This document shows, one piece after another, positions 1 through 7,680 of a DNA stretch of 64,000 bases. The translations under genes were made by a program, and so were the position numbers. The DNA is from Bacteroidota bacterium (lineage in GTDB: Bacteria > Bacteroidota > Ignavibacteria > UBA10030 > UBA8401): positions 17,517-81,516 of the forward strand of contig WBUG01000007.1 of assembly GCA_008933835.1 (NCBI GenBank), in the 5' to 3' direction. The notes beneath the pieces were generated by a model, which saw nothing but the letters and a program-made list of their open reading frames with translations, searched no databases and was not told the DNA's origin. Position 1 is the first letter of the stretch; each line of letters opens with the position of its first letter.

Positions 1-154
1 GCGGATGCTGGACGAGCACGGACTGCGGAACACCTCGCCGCACCGGCCGAACGTGCAGTTCCTGGTGAGCGACGCGCCGGAGAAGTTCACCGCCATCGGC
101 GAGCGGTTCCTGGGACGGAAGCTCGGGGTGGTGAAGAGGGTGGCGACAGGCTAA
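1..154 (+). CDS. murI: Glutamate racemase, C-terminal fragment (cut by window edge)
   Basis: The first 154 bases hold an open frame (codons from base 2) ending in TAA. It encodes about 50 residues that read like the tail of glutamate racemase: FLVSDAPEKFTAIGERFLG matches the conserved end (VTDDPEKF..IAERFLG). The enzyme interconverts L- and D-glutamate in the cytoplasm to supply D-Glu for peptidoglycan. The catalytic cysteines lie outside the window, so the assignment rests on the C-terminal motif alone. The next gene is convergent, with only AT-rich spacer between them. Confidence 0.72.
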   Translation, partial: RMLDEHGLRNTSPHRPNVQFLVSDAPEKFTAIGERFLGRKLGVVKRVATG

Positions 155-250
155 AAAGAATTAAGAATTGATGGGAGAAGACATCAACGCATCATCGTCG
201 TTCCTCATCTTCAATTATTAATTCTTCATTCTTCATTCCTAATTGTTTTT

Positions 251-2671
251 TTAGAGTTCCATCCAGTAGCTCGCCTTCACCACGTACACGTTGTCCGGGC
301 TCGCGCGGAACGTCTCGCGGACGTTGTCCGCCGGCGACGTCCCGTATCCCCCCGCCTGTTCGAACTCCCGGCCGTGCGACCACACGAGGTAGACGGTGCT
401 CCCCGGACGGTACTCCCACCGCAGCACGATGTTGGAGACGAACGACGTTCCGTTGAACTCGACCGTGCCGGTGTACGGGTACGGGTCGAGGCCGCCGTCC
501 GGCCGCAGCACGGAGAACTCGCGGTACCTCCCTTTCGCCCAGAAGAACTGATGGTAGAGCTGCAGGGACAAGGCGTGCGTGAAGAGGAACGAACCGCGCA
601 GCGTCAGGTCCGTCCCGTCCACGTCCCGCTTCCCGAACATCGCCACCGGCGACGACGGTGAGAAGGCGATGGCGGCATCGGTCACCGCGTCCGCGAAGGC
701 GTTGAAGCCCCGCTCCGTCGCATAGCCGAACGAGACCGCCGCTTCGGCCGCCTCTGCCGGACGCACCGTCACTTTCCCCGCCGTATTGGCGATGACCGCC
801 CCCTGCGTGTTGCGGCGGACGTTCTCCTCCACGTTCACCACCACCGCGGCTCGGCCGTCCGTCTCCACCTCCGCCCGCACGAAGTAACTTCCCGGCGTCC
901 GGTACACGCCCAACCCCCGCGGATCGTACGGGTCCTGCGCCGGCGCGCTGTACCCCCATCCGGTCTCGAACTGCCAGTAGTTGAGGAACTGCACGTAGGT
1001 GTTGAGCCGCAGCTCGCGCGCGATGGTGACGCGGTCGTAGTTCCAGCGGAGGTGGGGATTGAGCGAGACGTTGTACTGGCGGTACCATGATCCCGGTTCG
1101 AAGCTCCGGCGCGCCGCGCTCCCGCTCACGCCGTAGTCGTTCGGACTGCGGAAGAAGCCGATGTCGTTGATGTAGTACCGTTTCGTGGTGAAGTCCGCAT
1201 TGGCGGACCAGGTCCAGTCACCGCTCACGCGCGCGACGGAGAACTTGCCCGCGCCGCCCGCCCGCAGTTCCCCTGCCGGCGTCATCGTGCGCGAATGCGC
1301 GAGGAACCCGTTGATGCGGTACGCGTTCCCCGCCAGCCGCAGGTCCCAGTCCGTCCCCATCGTGTACGCCGGTCGCCGTCCGTCCCGCGCCGTGGCGGTG
1401 AGGATGCCGCCGATGTTGGAGTTCTCCCAGAAGTCCTGTTTCGCCCGCACGAGGGAGAAGAAGGCGGCCGGTTCGGCCCGCAGCGTGCGCTCGCCGCCGA
1501 GCGTGTCGCGGTACGTGAACGATTCCTCCTCCGTCACCGCGGTGAGCACGCCGAGCGACGTGCCGCCGGCGGTCTTGCCCGACACCTTCACCGCGCCGAG
1601 GATGGTGGCGGTGCCCGGTTCGTCGGTGACGGCGGCACCGTCCGCCGGAAGCGGCGGATCGATGGGGCGGCCGATACGGCGCGAGTAGAAGAGGCCGGGA
1701 CCGAAGTCGCCGCCGAAGGTGACGAAGCGGATGATCTGCGTCCCCTCGATGAAGAAGGGGCGCTTCTCCGGATAGAAGGTCTCGAACGTGGTGAGGTTGA
1801 GCACCGCGGGGTCCGCCTCCACCTGCGCGAAGTCCGGGTTCACGGCGGCGTCGAGCGTGAAGCCGGAGCCGAGCCCGACCTTGACGTCCGCCCCGGCGTT
1901 CGGGCGGAGACGTTCGATGCGCGCGCGGCCGGGACGTTCCGCCCGGTGTTCGGAGCTAGCCACCGCGTACGGCAGCGCCTCGAACAGCGCCGGTTCCTTC
2001 ACGCCGGCCATGCCGGTGAGCGCACCGAAGAGCGAGGCGAAGCCGCCGGCGTTCTTGCTCATCAGGCTCCAGTTCGTCTCCTCCCCGCGGCGGATGACCT
2101 TGCGCGCCGCATTGAAGCCCCACACGTCGTTCCCCTCGGTGAAGCGGAGCTGCGAGAGGGGGATGCGGAACTCGGCGCTCCAGCCGTTCGGCAGCACGCG
2201 CGTCTCCGCCTGCCACACCGGGTCCCATGACGCATCCTCATTGCGGCCGTCGTTGTAGTTGAGCGCGTCGTACCGGCTCCCCGAAACGAACACGACGAAG
2301 ACAAAGGCGGTCTGCCGGTCATGGTAGCTGTCCACGGTGATGCCGAACCAGTCGGACTCCGGGAACTCGTCCCGCCGTGCCAGACGGGTGACGATGCTGT
2401 CCGGACGGTCGTCGTACATCATCGCATGGACGTAGAGATATCCGTCGTCCACCAGCACGCGGAACTCGGTGCGGTCCGTCGCGGGAGCGCCGTCACGCGG
2501 CTCGCGCTGCAGGAATCCGGAAGCCGGCGGTGCATCGGACCATGCAGCGTCCGTGCCGTACCCGTCGATGACCGGCGGGACCGTCGTGCGATGGACGGAG
2601 ATGGAGGGTGTCTGCGCGGTCCCGGCGAGCGGGAGCACGATGAGGAGGAGGAGAACGGCGAACAATCTCAT
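251..2671 (-). CDS. CBM9-like domain plus DUF5916 outer-membrane protein
   Basis: An 806-residue secreted protein. The start is set at the ATG at 2671 because it opens a clear signal peptide (MRLFAVLLLLIVLPLAGTAQ); the frame is open further upstream but without one. After the signal comes a CBM9-like sandwich (VPPVIDGYGTDAAW, then FRVLVDDGYLYVHAMMYDD, residues about 25-215). The rest is a long region rich in alternating beta strands, typical of DUF5916, a predicted outer-membrane barrel. The family is common in Bacteroidota and relatives; its substrate is unknown. It is a single gene with its own promoter just upstream. The fold is supported by sequence pattern; the barrel and the outer-membrane location are inferred. 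Confidence 0.82.
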   Translation of the reverse strand: MRLFAVLLLLIVLPLAGTAQTPSISVHRTTVPPVIDGYGTDAAWSDAPPASGFLQREPRDGAPATDRTEFRVLVDDGYLYVHAMMYDDRPDSIVTRLARRDEFPESDWFGITVDSYHDRQTAFVFVVFVSGSRYDALNYNDGRNEDASWDPVWQAETRVLPNGWSAEFRIPLSQLRFTEGNDVWGFNAARKVIRRGEETNWSLMSKNAGGFASLFGALTGMAGVKEPALFEALPYAVASSEHRAERPGRARIERLRPNAGADVKVGLGSGFTLDAAVNPDFAQVEADPAVLNLTTFETFYPEKRPFFIEGTQIIRFVTFGGDFGPGLFYSRRIGRPIDPPLPADGAAVTDEPGTATILGAVKVSGKTAGGTSLGVLTAVTEEESFTYRDTLGGERTLRAEPAAFFSLVRAKQDFWENSNIGGILTATARDGRRPAYTMGTDWDLRLAGNAYRINGFLAHSRTMTPAGELRAGGAGKFSVARVSGDWTWSANADFTTKRYYINDIGFFRSPNDYGVSGSAARRSFEPGSWYRQYNVSLNPHLRWNYDRVTIARELRLNTYVQFLNYWQFETGWGYSAPAQDPYDPRGLGVYRTPGSYFVRAEVETDGRAAVVVNVEENVRRNTQGAVIANTAGKVTVRPAEAAEAAVSFGYATERGFNAFADAVTDAAIAFSPSSPVAMFGKRDVDGTDLTLRGSFLFTHALSLQLYHQFFWAKGRYREFSVLRPDGGLDPYPYTGTVEFNGTSFVSNIVLRWEYRPGSTVYLVWSHGREFEQAGGYGTSPADNVRETFRASPDNVYVVKASYWMEL

Positions 2672-2703
2672 GCGGCGAACGTCCGGTGGTGAGCGATGGA
2701 ATG

Positions 2704-2734
2704 CAATATACCGGTTTCTGCGCCGGTGAGGCAA
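2704..2734 (-). promoter_or_regulatory. Promoter of the CBM9/DUF5916 gene (TTG-N21-TATATTG)
   Basis: On the minus strand TTG (2734-2732) is followed after 21 bases by TATATTG (2710-2704). This fits the -33 TTG / -7 TAnnTTG pattern of Bacteroidota-Chlorobiota primary promoters. It would give a leader of about 25-30 bases before the ATG at 2671. Confidence 0.6.
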
Positions 2735-2741
2735 GGGAAAG

Positions 2742-2763
2742 CGGCGGTCCCTAGGGACCGCCG
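2742..2763 (-). terminator. Palindromic terminator after the WD40 gene
   Basis: A perfect 22-bp palindrome (CGGCGGTCCCT / AGGGACCGCCG) lies 23 bases beyond the stop of the WD40 gene. On the minus strand it is followed by CTTTCCCTT. It forms a very stable hairpin with only a weak T tract, so it is probably a terminator insulating the downstream gene. Confidence 0.55.
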
Positions 2764-2786
2764 TTGAGGATCGTCAAGATGCCGGG

Positions 2787-4790
2787 TCAGCGTTCGGCGG
2801 AGAGGACATGCACCATGCCGTCGGTCTGCGTGACGAGGATACCTGTCCCTTTGTTTACGAACGACACGGTGTAGAGCTCTTTCGGGAAGCCGCGGAGCGT
2901 CAGTACGCAGGTACCGTCGGTCGTGTCCCAGATGCGCACCGTCTGGTCGTACGACGCGGTGGCGATGCGGCTGCCGTCCGGATGCACCGCCACGCCGACG
3001 GTGTGTGCCGTGTGTCCTTCGAGCGCCGCGTTCCGGACGAAGCGCTTCATATCCCACACATAGCAGGTGCCCGAACCGGAGCCGGAGACCAGACGCTTCC
3101 CGTCCGAGGAGAAGACGATGTTCGCCACCGACTGGTCCTGCCGCATCACGGCGCGCTGCGTCCACCCGTTCGTCTCCCATACGGTGATCGTTCCGTCCGT
3201 CGCTCCGGCGGCGAGCAGTGACCCGTCCGGCGAAAAGGCGACGTACCGCGGCGCGGTCTTCTCGAACGTGAAGCGCCGCACCTCGGCGGTGTCGTGCAGG
3301 CTCCACACACGCACGGTGCGGTCGGTGCTGCCGGACGCGATGAGGCCGTTGCGGAGACTGATGTCGACGCCGAAGATGCCGGCGGTGTGTGCGGTATAGC
3401 GGCGCACTTCGCGCATCGCCGTCATGTCCCACAGCACCACGTGCGGTGCGTGGTTGCCGATGACGCAGAAGCGTCCATCGGACGAGAACGCGGCGGCGTT
3501 CCCCGCCAGACCGGGGATCTCACCGTGCTTCGTTCCGTCGATGCGCCAGAAGCCGGTGACCGTGTCCGATCCGGTCGCCGCGAAGAGCTGACCGTCCGGT
3601 GCGACGGGCGCGCTCCAGGGGCCGGCCTGCATCACGTCGAAGAGCGCAGCGGGACCCGGGGCGGTGTTCCATTCCTTCACCGTCCGGTCCAGCGAAGCGG
3701 AGTAGAGCCGGGAACCGTCGTGCGAGAACGCGAGCGAGGTCACGGGTGCGGTGTGTCCCAGGAAACGGCGGACGACGGTGAAACGCTCCGCGTCCCACAG
3801 GATGACCGTGCCGTCGCCGGAACCGGTGGCGAAGCGGCGTCCGTCGGGAGCATAGACGACAGCGTTGACATCCTTGAAGTGCCCCTCCCATGCTTCGATG
3901 ACGCGGCGGAGCGTTCCATTACCGGTGTCGAAGATGCGGATGCGGTTGTCCTTCCCCGCGGCGGCGAACTCGCCGTCGCCGGGACGGAGCGCCACCGACT
4001 GGATGGCGCGGTAGTCGTCCCGGTCATCGATGTCGATGCGCTGCAGCACGCGTCCCGAGTCGAGTCCGATGACCTGGAGCAGCATCCCCCAGTCGCCGGT
4101 CAGCATCCGCGTCCCGTCCGCCGTGAAGGCGATGGAGGACATGGGATGCCCGGTCCCTTCGAACCGCGCCAGACGGTTTCCGGAGGCGAGGTCATACATC
4201 GCCGCGAACCCATGGACCGCGAAGGGGGTGCGGGTGAAGTCCCACGATGCCGCACCGAACCGTTCTCCGTCCGGATGGAAACGGACGGCGTAGACCCCCT
4301 GCGAGAGACCGTCCGTGACGGTGCGCAGGAGCGACGACGTACCGAGGTCCCACAGCTTCACGCTCTTGTCCGTCGACCCCGAGAGGAGGCGTCCGTCCGC
4401 CGAGCAATCGAGCGTGCTCACCTGTCCGCCGTGTCCCCGCAGTACCGCTGTCTGCGTTCCCTCCGCGGACCAGAGGCGGATGGTGGAATCCGCGGAGCCG
4501 GTGACGATGCGGCCGTCCGGCGCCACGGTGACCGCGGTGACCGCGGCGGTGTGTCCGGTGAAGGTGCGCACCGAAGCGTCCGACGCGGCGGTGAGGTACT
4601 GCCATTCCCATCCCCGGTGCTTCGCCGGCGCGGCGGCGAGATGGCGTTTCACTTCGCCGGTCTCGCGCAGTTCCAGCAGGGCGGCGGCCGCGGCGATGTG
4701 CGCGCGGTACAGCTCCCGCTCCGTCTCCCGCCGGACCTGTGCGGTGAGGAGCGATGCGGAGAGGATGAAGAACAGGACGATGCGGTTCAT
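2787..4790 (-). CDS. WD40 repeat beta-propeller protein
   Basis: A 667-residue protein with an N-terminal signal peptide (MNRIVLFFILSASLLTAQ) and then at least ten WD40 repeats filling the chain. A typical unit reads GHTAAVTAVTVAPDGRIVTG followed by DSTIRLWS. The repeats suggest one or two beta-propellers outside the cytoplasm acting as a binding scaffold; no catalytic domain is visible. The segment before the propeller (RAHIAAAAALLELRETGEVKR, then KHRGWEWQYL) resembles the helical linker often placed before WD40 repeats in large bacterial kinases, here without a kinase. It lies 44 bases downstream of the DUF1761 gene on the same strand and is probably co-transcribed. The start was chosen for the signal peptide; the frame stays open upstream through the DUF1761 gene. 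Confidence 0.85.
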   Translation of the reverse strand: MNRIVLFFILSASLLTAQVRRETERELYRAHIAAAAALLELRETGEVKRHLAAAPAKHRGWEWQYLTAASDASVRTFTGHTAAVTAVTVAPDGRIVTGSADSTIRLWSAEGTQTAVLRGHGGQVSTLDCSADGRLLSGSTDKSVKLWDLGTSSLLRTVTDGLSQGVYAVRFHPDGERFGAASWDFTRTPFAVHGFAAMYDLASGNRLARFEGTGHPMSSIAFTADGTRMLTGDWGMLLQVIGLDSGRVLQRIDIDDRDDYRAIQSVALRPGDGEFAAAGKDNRIRIFDTGNGTLRRVIEAWEGHFKDVNAVVYAPDGRRFATGSGDGTVILWDAERFTVVRRFLGHTAPVTSLAFSHDGSRLYSASLDRTVKEWNTAPGPAALFDVMQAGPWSAPVAPDGQLFAATGSDTVTGFWRIDGTKHGEIPGLAGNAAAFSSDGRFCVIGNHAPHVVLWDMTAMREVRRYTAHTAGIFGVDISLRNGLIASGSTDRTVRVWSLHDTAEVRRFTFEKTAPRYVAFSPDGSLLAAGATDGTITVWETNGWTQRAVMRQDQSVANIVFSSDGKRLVSGSGSGTCYVWDMKRFVRNAALEGHTAHTVGVAVHPDGSRIATASYDQTVRIWDTTDGTCVLTLRGFPKELYTVSFVNKGTGILVTQTDGMVHVLSAER

Positions 4791-4834
4791 GCGGTCTCCC
4801 GTGGAGGATGGATCGAGGTCTGCCGGCGCACGGC

Positions 4835-5251
4835 TCAGTGCCACGCGCCGATGATGGCTCCCATGACGATGAACGTCACCACCCAGTACGCGCCGTTGAT
4901 GAACCATTGAAGCGTAGGGCGCAGTTCGAAGAGGTAGACGACACCGAAGGCGGGGACGATCCAGCCGATGCCGGTGGCGGCGCCGGCGGCGATGCCGAAC
5001 GAGAGGTCGCTCTTGGGACCGAGGAACATCGCCAGGTTGACGGCGGCGATGAAGGTGAGCACGAACGCGCCTCCGAAGATCTTCCCCTTGTTCCCCTGCT
5101 CCACCGCTTCCGGCGTCATGCCGGCGACCTTCATCCAGGCGTTGCCGAACATGAGCGGAGAGTACCAGACCCCTCCCAGAATGAAGGCGGAAAGCGCGGC
5201 GACGATGACCGCCCACCAGTTGATGGCCGAGAATGCGGCTCCCATGTCCAT
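4835..5251 (-). CDS. DUF1761 family membrane protein
   Basis: A 138-residue integral membrane protein with four hydrophobic segments. The motif GGVWYSPLMFGNAWMK near residue 26 is the DUF1761 hallmark. Function is unknown for the family. The start ATG at 5251 is preceded by a strong AGGAGG ribosome site about 5 bases away, which rules out the long upstream extension of the frame through the repeat array. A promoter of the TTG-N20-TAGATTG type lies 60-90 bases upstream. It is the first gene of a two-gene unit with the WD40 protein. Confidence 0.85.
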   Translation of the reverse strand: MDMGAAFSAINWWAVIVAALSAFILGGVWYSPLMFGNAWMKVAGMTPEAVEQGNKGKIFGGAFVLTFIAAVNLAMFLGPKSDLSFGIAAGAATGIGWIVPAFGVVYLFELRPTLQWFINGAYWVVTFIVMGAIIGAWH

Positions 5252-5312
5252 AGAACCTCCTGTGGTTGTGATGGTGTTTCGGTGAGGAAAATGGTGCGAT
5301 AGAACGATGGGA

Positions 5313-5342
5313 CAATCTACACCTTGCGTCCTGTTTGTGCAA
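5313..5342 (-). promoter_or_regulatory. Promoter of the DUF1761-WD40 operon (TTG-N20-TAGATTG)
   Basis: Minus strand: TTG at 5342-5340, a 20-base spacer, TAGATTG at 5319-5313. It matches the -33/-7 pattern seen at several genes in this window. The leader to the ATG at 5251 would be about 55 bases. Confidence 0.62.
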
Positions 5343-5408
5343 CACCGATCGGACCGAAACCGGATTTTCCGTGTCTGAAACGGGAGACACGGGGTCCGAA
5401 GCATCCCT

Positions 5409-5438
5409 TTGCGCCGGCATGACAAATTCGCTATTTTA
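5409..5438 (+). promoter_or_regulatory. Possible promoter reading into the 79-bp repeat array
   Basis: Plus strand: TTG (5409-5411), 20 bases, TATTTTA (5432-5438). The spacing is exact and the -7 box matches except for its last base. No gene starts nearby. Transcription from here would run through the repeat array (5482-6041) toward the GxxExxY gene at 6078. It may be a chance match. Confidence 0.35.
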
Positions 5439-5481
5439 GCGCGGACGACGGCGGCAATGCCGAGCACCCCTGTTCCACAAT

Positions 5482-6041
5482 GGGAAATATTCTCCCGCAG
5501 ATTTCGCAGATAACCGCAGATGGCAGACGCAATACTTCTGCGTACATCCGCGTGATCCGCGGGAAATGTTCTCCCGCAGATGTCGCAGATCACCGCAGAT
5601 AACAGACGGGATACTTCTGCGTACATCCGCGTAATCCGCGGGAAATATTCTACCGCTGATTTCGCAGATAACCGCAGATGGCAGACGCAATACTTCTGCG
5701 TACTTCTGCGTAATCCGCGGGAAATGTTCTCCCGCAGATGTCGCAGATAACCGCAGATGGCACACGCATTACTTCTGCGTACATCCGCGTAATCCGCGGG
5801 AAATGTTCTCCCGCAGATGTCGCAGATCACCGCAGATAACAGACGGGATACTTCTGCGTACATCTGCGTGATCCGCGGGACATGTTCTCCCGCAGATTTC
5901 GCAGATAACCGCAGATGGCAGACGCAATACTTCTGCGTACATCCGCGTAATCTGCGGGAAATATTCTCCTGCAGATGTCGCAGATAACCGCAGATGGCAG
6001 ACGCAATACTTCTGCGTACATCCGCGTAATCTGCGGGAAAT
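5482..6041. repeat. Tandem array, seven 79-bp units
   Basis: Units start with GGGAAAT at 5482, 5561, 5640, 5719, 5798, 5877 and 5956; an eighth GGGAAAT at 6035 closes the array. Units differ at only a few positions each. Within a unit, CGCAGAT recurs three times at 9-10 base spacing, followed by CTGCG, CCGCG and CCGCGG at similar spacing, so the unit is also an imperfect inverted repeat (CCCGCAGA against TCTGCG / GCGGG). It is open in several frames but has no coding character. It is not a CRISPR array: the whole unit is conserved and no unique spacers exist. Confidence 0.95.
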
Positions 6042-6077
6042 TTTTGTTCATGGAGGACAGCGCCCGGAAAGAGTCAT

Positions 6078-6461
6078 ATGGTAGAGAACGATGTTTCGTT
6101 CGCAGTGCGAGGCGCTATCTTCACCGTTTATAATACACTTGGTCCGGGACTGCTTGAGACGGTCTATGAAGCAGCTCTGGCGTTTCAACTCGAGCAATAC
6201 GGAATGTTCGTCCGCACACAGGTTCCCGTCCCCGTCGTGTTCGGCGACGTAAAACTCGAACTTGGATTCAGGCTGGATATTCTGGTGAACGATCTCGTGA
6301 TTATTGAGATCAAGTCGGTGGAACATCTTGCCGAAGTGCATCACAAGCAGGTGTTGACGTATTTGCGGCTGACCGGGAAAAGATTGGGCATACTTGTCAA
6401 TTTCAACACCGACAATATTGCGGCATCCATCTATCGGAAAGTGAACAATCTCACTGAATGA
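6078..6461 (+). CDS. GxxExxY protein (PD-(D/E)XK nuclease-like, PDDEXK_3)
   Basis: A 127-residue protein with the family signature GPGLLETVYEAAL (residues 24-36). A nuclease-like core follows: LGFRLDILVNDLVIIEIKSVE supplies the D...(E/I)xK elements, then QVLTYLRLTGKRLGILVNFN. It is the usual length for the family (about 125 aa). The fold is that of PD-(D/E)XK nucleases, but no substrate or role is established. It is AT-richer than its neighbours. It sits directly after the 79-bp repeat array (37 bases) and before one stray copy of the repeat at 6537, in the same direction. That arrangement suggests the gene and repeats form one unit, possibly acquired. Confidence 0.88.
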   Translation: MVENDVSFAVRGAIFTVYNTLGPGLLETVYEAALAFQLEQYGMFVRTQVPVPVVFGDVKLELGFRLDILVNDLVIIEIKSVEHLAEVHHKQVLTYLRLTGKRLGILVNFNTDNIAASIYRKVNNLTE

Positions 6462-6536
6462 TTGTGGTGCTAGAGGTGTCCTGAATGTTCGGGATTGGCA
6501 TTTCGAGTGACGCTGCGGTGAATGGAATACAAAAGA

Positions 6537-6609
6537 CTCCCGCAGATATCGCAGATCACCGCAGATTGCCGAGCATGTCTTTCTGTGTACATCGGCGCCG
6601 TCTGCGGGA
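6537..6609. repeat. Single diverged copy of the 79-bp repeat
   Basis: CTCCCGCAGATATCGCAGAT begins at 6537, and the copy continues through TTTCTGTGTACATC to CTGCGGGAAA. It is the same unit as in the 5482-6041 array, in the same orientation, with more substitutions and a few bases missing. It lies between the GxxExxY gene and the sensor kinase. Its reading frame is open and spuriously extends the kinase ORF upstream. Confidence 0.88.
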
Positions 6610-6626
6610 AACTTGAAACGATCACG

Positions 6627-7670
6627 ATGAACGACGAAGCGATCGACAGCGAACTGAACGACCGGACGATACGGATCATCATGATCCCGTTCTTCGGCGT
6701 CGTCATTCCCAACGTCACGGGGATGATCGACAACGGCGCGTTCGCGGCCGGACCGCTCATCGCCAGCTATCTGTACTTCATCCTCATCGCCTTCGCCATC
6801 TGGCACGGCAACCGCTACCTCCTCTTCCGGCTGCGCCTGCGGTTCTCGTGGCTGAGCCAGCCGGTCTACAAGGTCGTCGCGCTCATCGTCTCGAACCTCT
6901 TCTACACCGTCCCGGTCTCCGTCGGCCTCATGACGATGTGGTACGTCTTCGCGCTCGGCGTTCCCGCGGACTGGAACGTCCTCTTCACGGCGACGGCGCT
7001 CTGCGTCATCTGCGTCGTCTTCATCACCCACACGTACGAGACCGTGTTCCTCATCCGCTCCTGGGAGAGCGACAAGACGCGGAGCGAATCGCTCGAGCGG
7101 GCCAAGGCGCAGGCCGAACTCGAGGCGCTGAAGAACCAGATCGATCCGCACTTCATGTTCAACTCGCTCAACACCCTCTCGCACCTCATCGAGACCGAGC
7201 CGGCGAAGGCGCGCTTGTTCGCGGACGACCTGGCCGAGGTCTACCGGTACATCCTGCGGAACAAGGAGCGCGACCTGGTGCTGTGGAACGAGGAGATCAC
7301 CTTCGCCGAGCAGTACTTCTCCCTGCTCCGCATCCGCTTCGGGGAGGGGGTGCGCCTGCAGGTGGAACGCGGCGCCGCGGAGCGGGACGACCTGCTCCTT
7401 CCCCCCATCTCGCTGCAGGTGCTGCTGGAGAACGCCATCAAGCATAACGACTTCTCGCCGAAGCGTCCGCTCACCGTCTCCGTTGAACTCCTGGGAAGCT
7501 CGGCCGTCGTCTCCAACGGCGTGCGGCGGAAGCGGACGCCGGTCCCCTCCTCCGGCATCGGACTCGCCAACCTGAACGAACGCTACCGGCTCATCACACG
7601 GAAGGACATCACGGTGGAGCAGGACGGGGAGCGGTTCCGGGTCACGCTCCCGCTCCTCTCCGCGCTGTGA
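6627..7670 (+). CDS. LytS/YehU-type sensor histidine kinase
   Basis: A 347-residue membrane kinase. Four or five hydrophobic segments occupy residues about 15-145, then a helical linker leads to the His_kinase (PF06580) motif QIDPHFMFNSLN, with the phospho-accepting His at 175. The ATP-binding part shows the N box LLENAIKHN (267-275) and the G box SSGIGLANLNERY (308-320). The start is put at the ATG at 6627, because the frame upstream is translated repeat sequence (6537-6609) and not protein-like. It is followed 10 bases later by a LytTR response regulator, its obvious partner. The signal sensed is unknown. Confidence 0.9.
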   Translation: MNDEAIDSELNDRTIRIIMIPFFGVVIPNVTGMIDNGAFAAGPLIASYLYFILIAFAIWHGNRYLLFRLRLRFSWLSQPVYKVVALIVSNLFYTVPVSVGLMTMWYVFALGVPADWNVLFTATALCVICVVFITHTYETVFLIRSWESDKTRSESLERAKAQAELEALKNQIDPHFMFNSLNTLSHLIETEPAKARLFADDLAEVYRYILRNKERDLVLWNEEITFAEQYFSLLRIRFGEGVRLQVERGAAERDDLLLPPISLQVLLENAIKHNDFSPKRPLTVSVELLGSSAVVSNGVRRKRTPVPSSGIGLANLNERYRLITRKDITVEQDGERFRVTLPLLSAL

Positions 7671-7680
7671 ACGGAACGCC

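Noticed and set aside
5482..6041. CRISPR array
   Set aside because: The full 79-bp unit is conserved, there are no variable spacers, and no cas genes are nearby.
5436..6051. Reading frames across the 79-bp repeats, giving periodic peptides such as SAVICDICGRTFPADYADVRR
   Set aside because: They are translations of the tandem DNA repeat, shift freely between frames and have no start signal.
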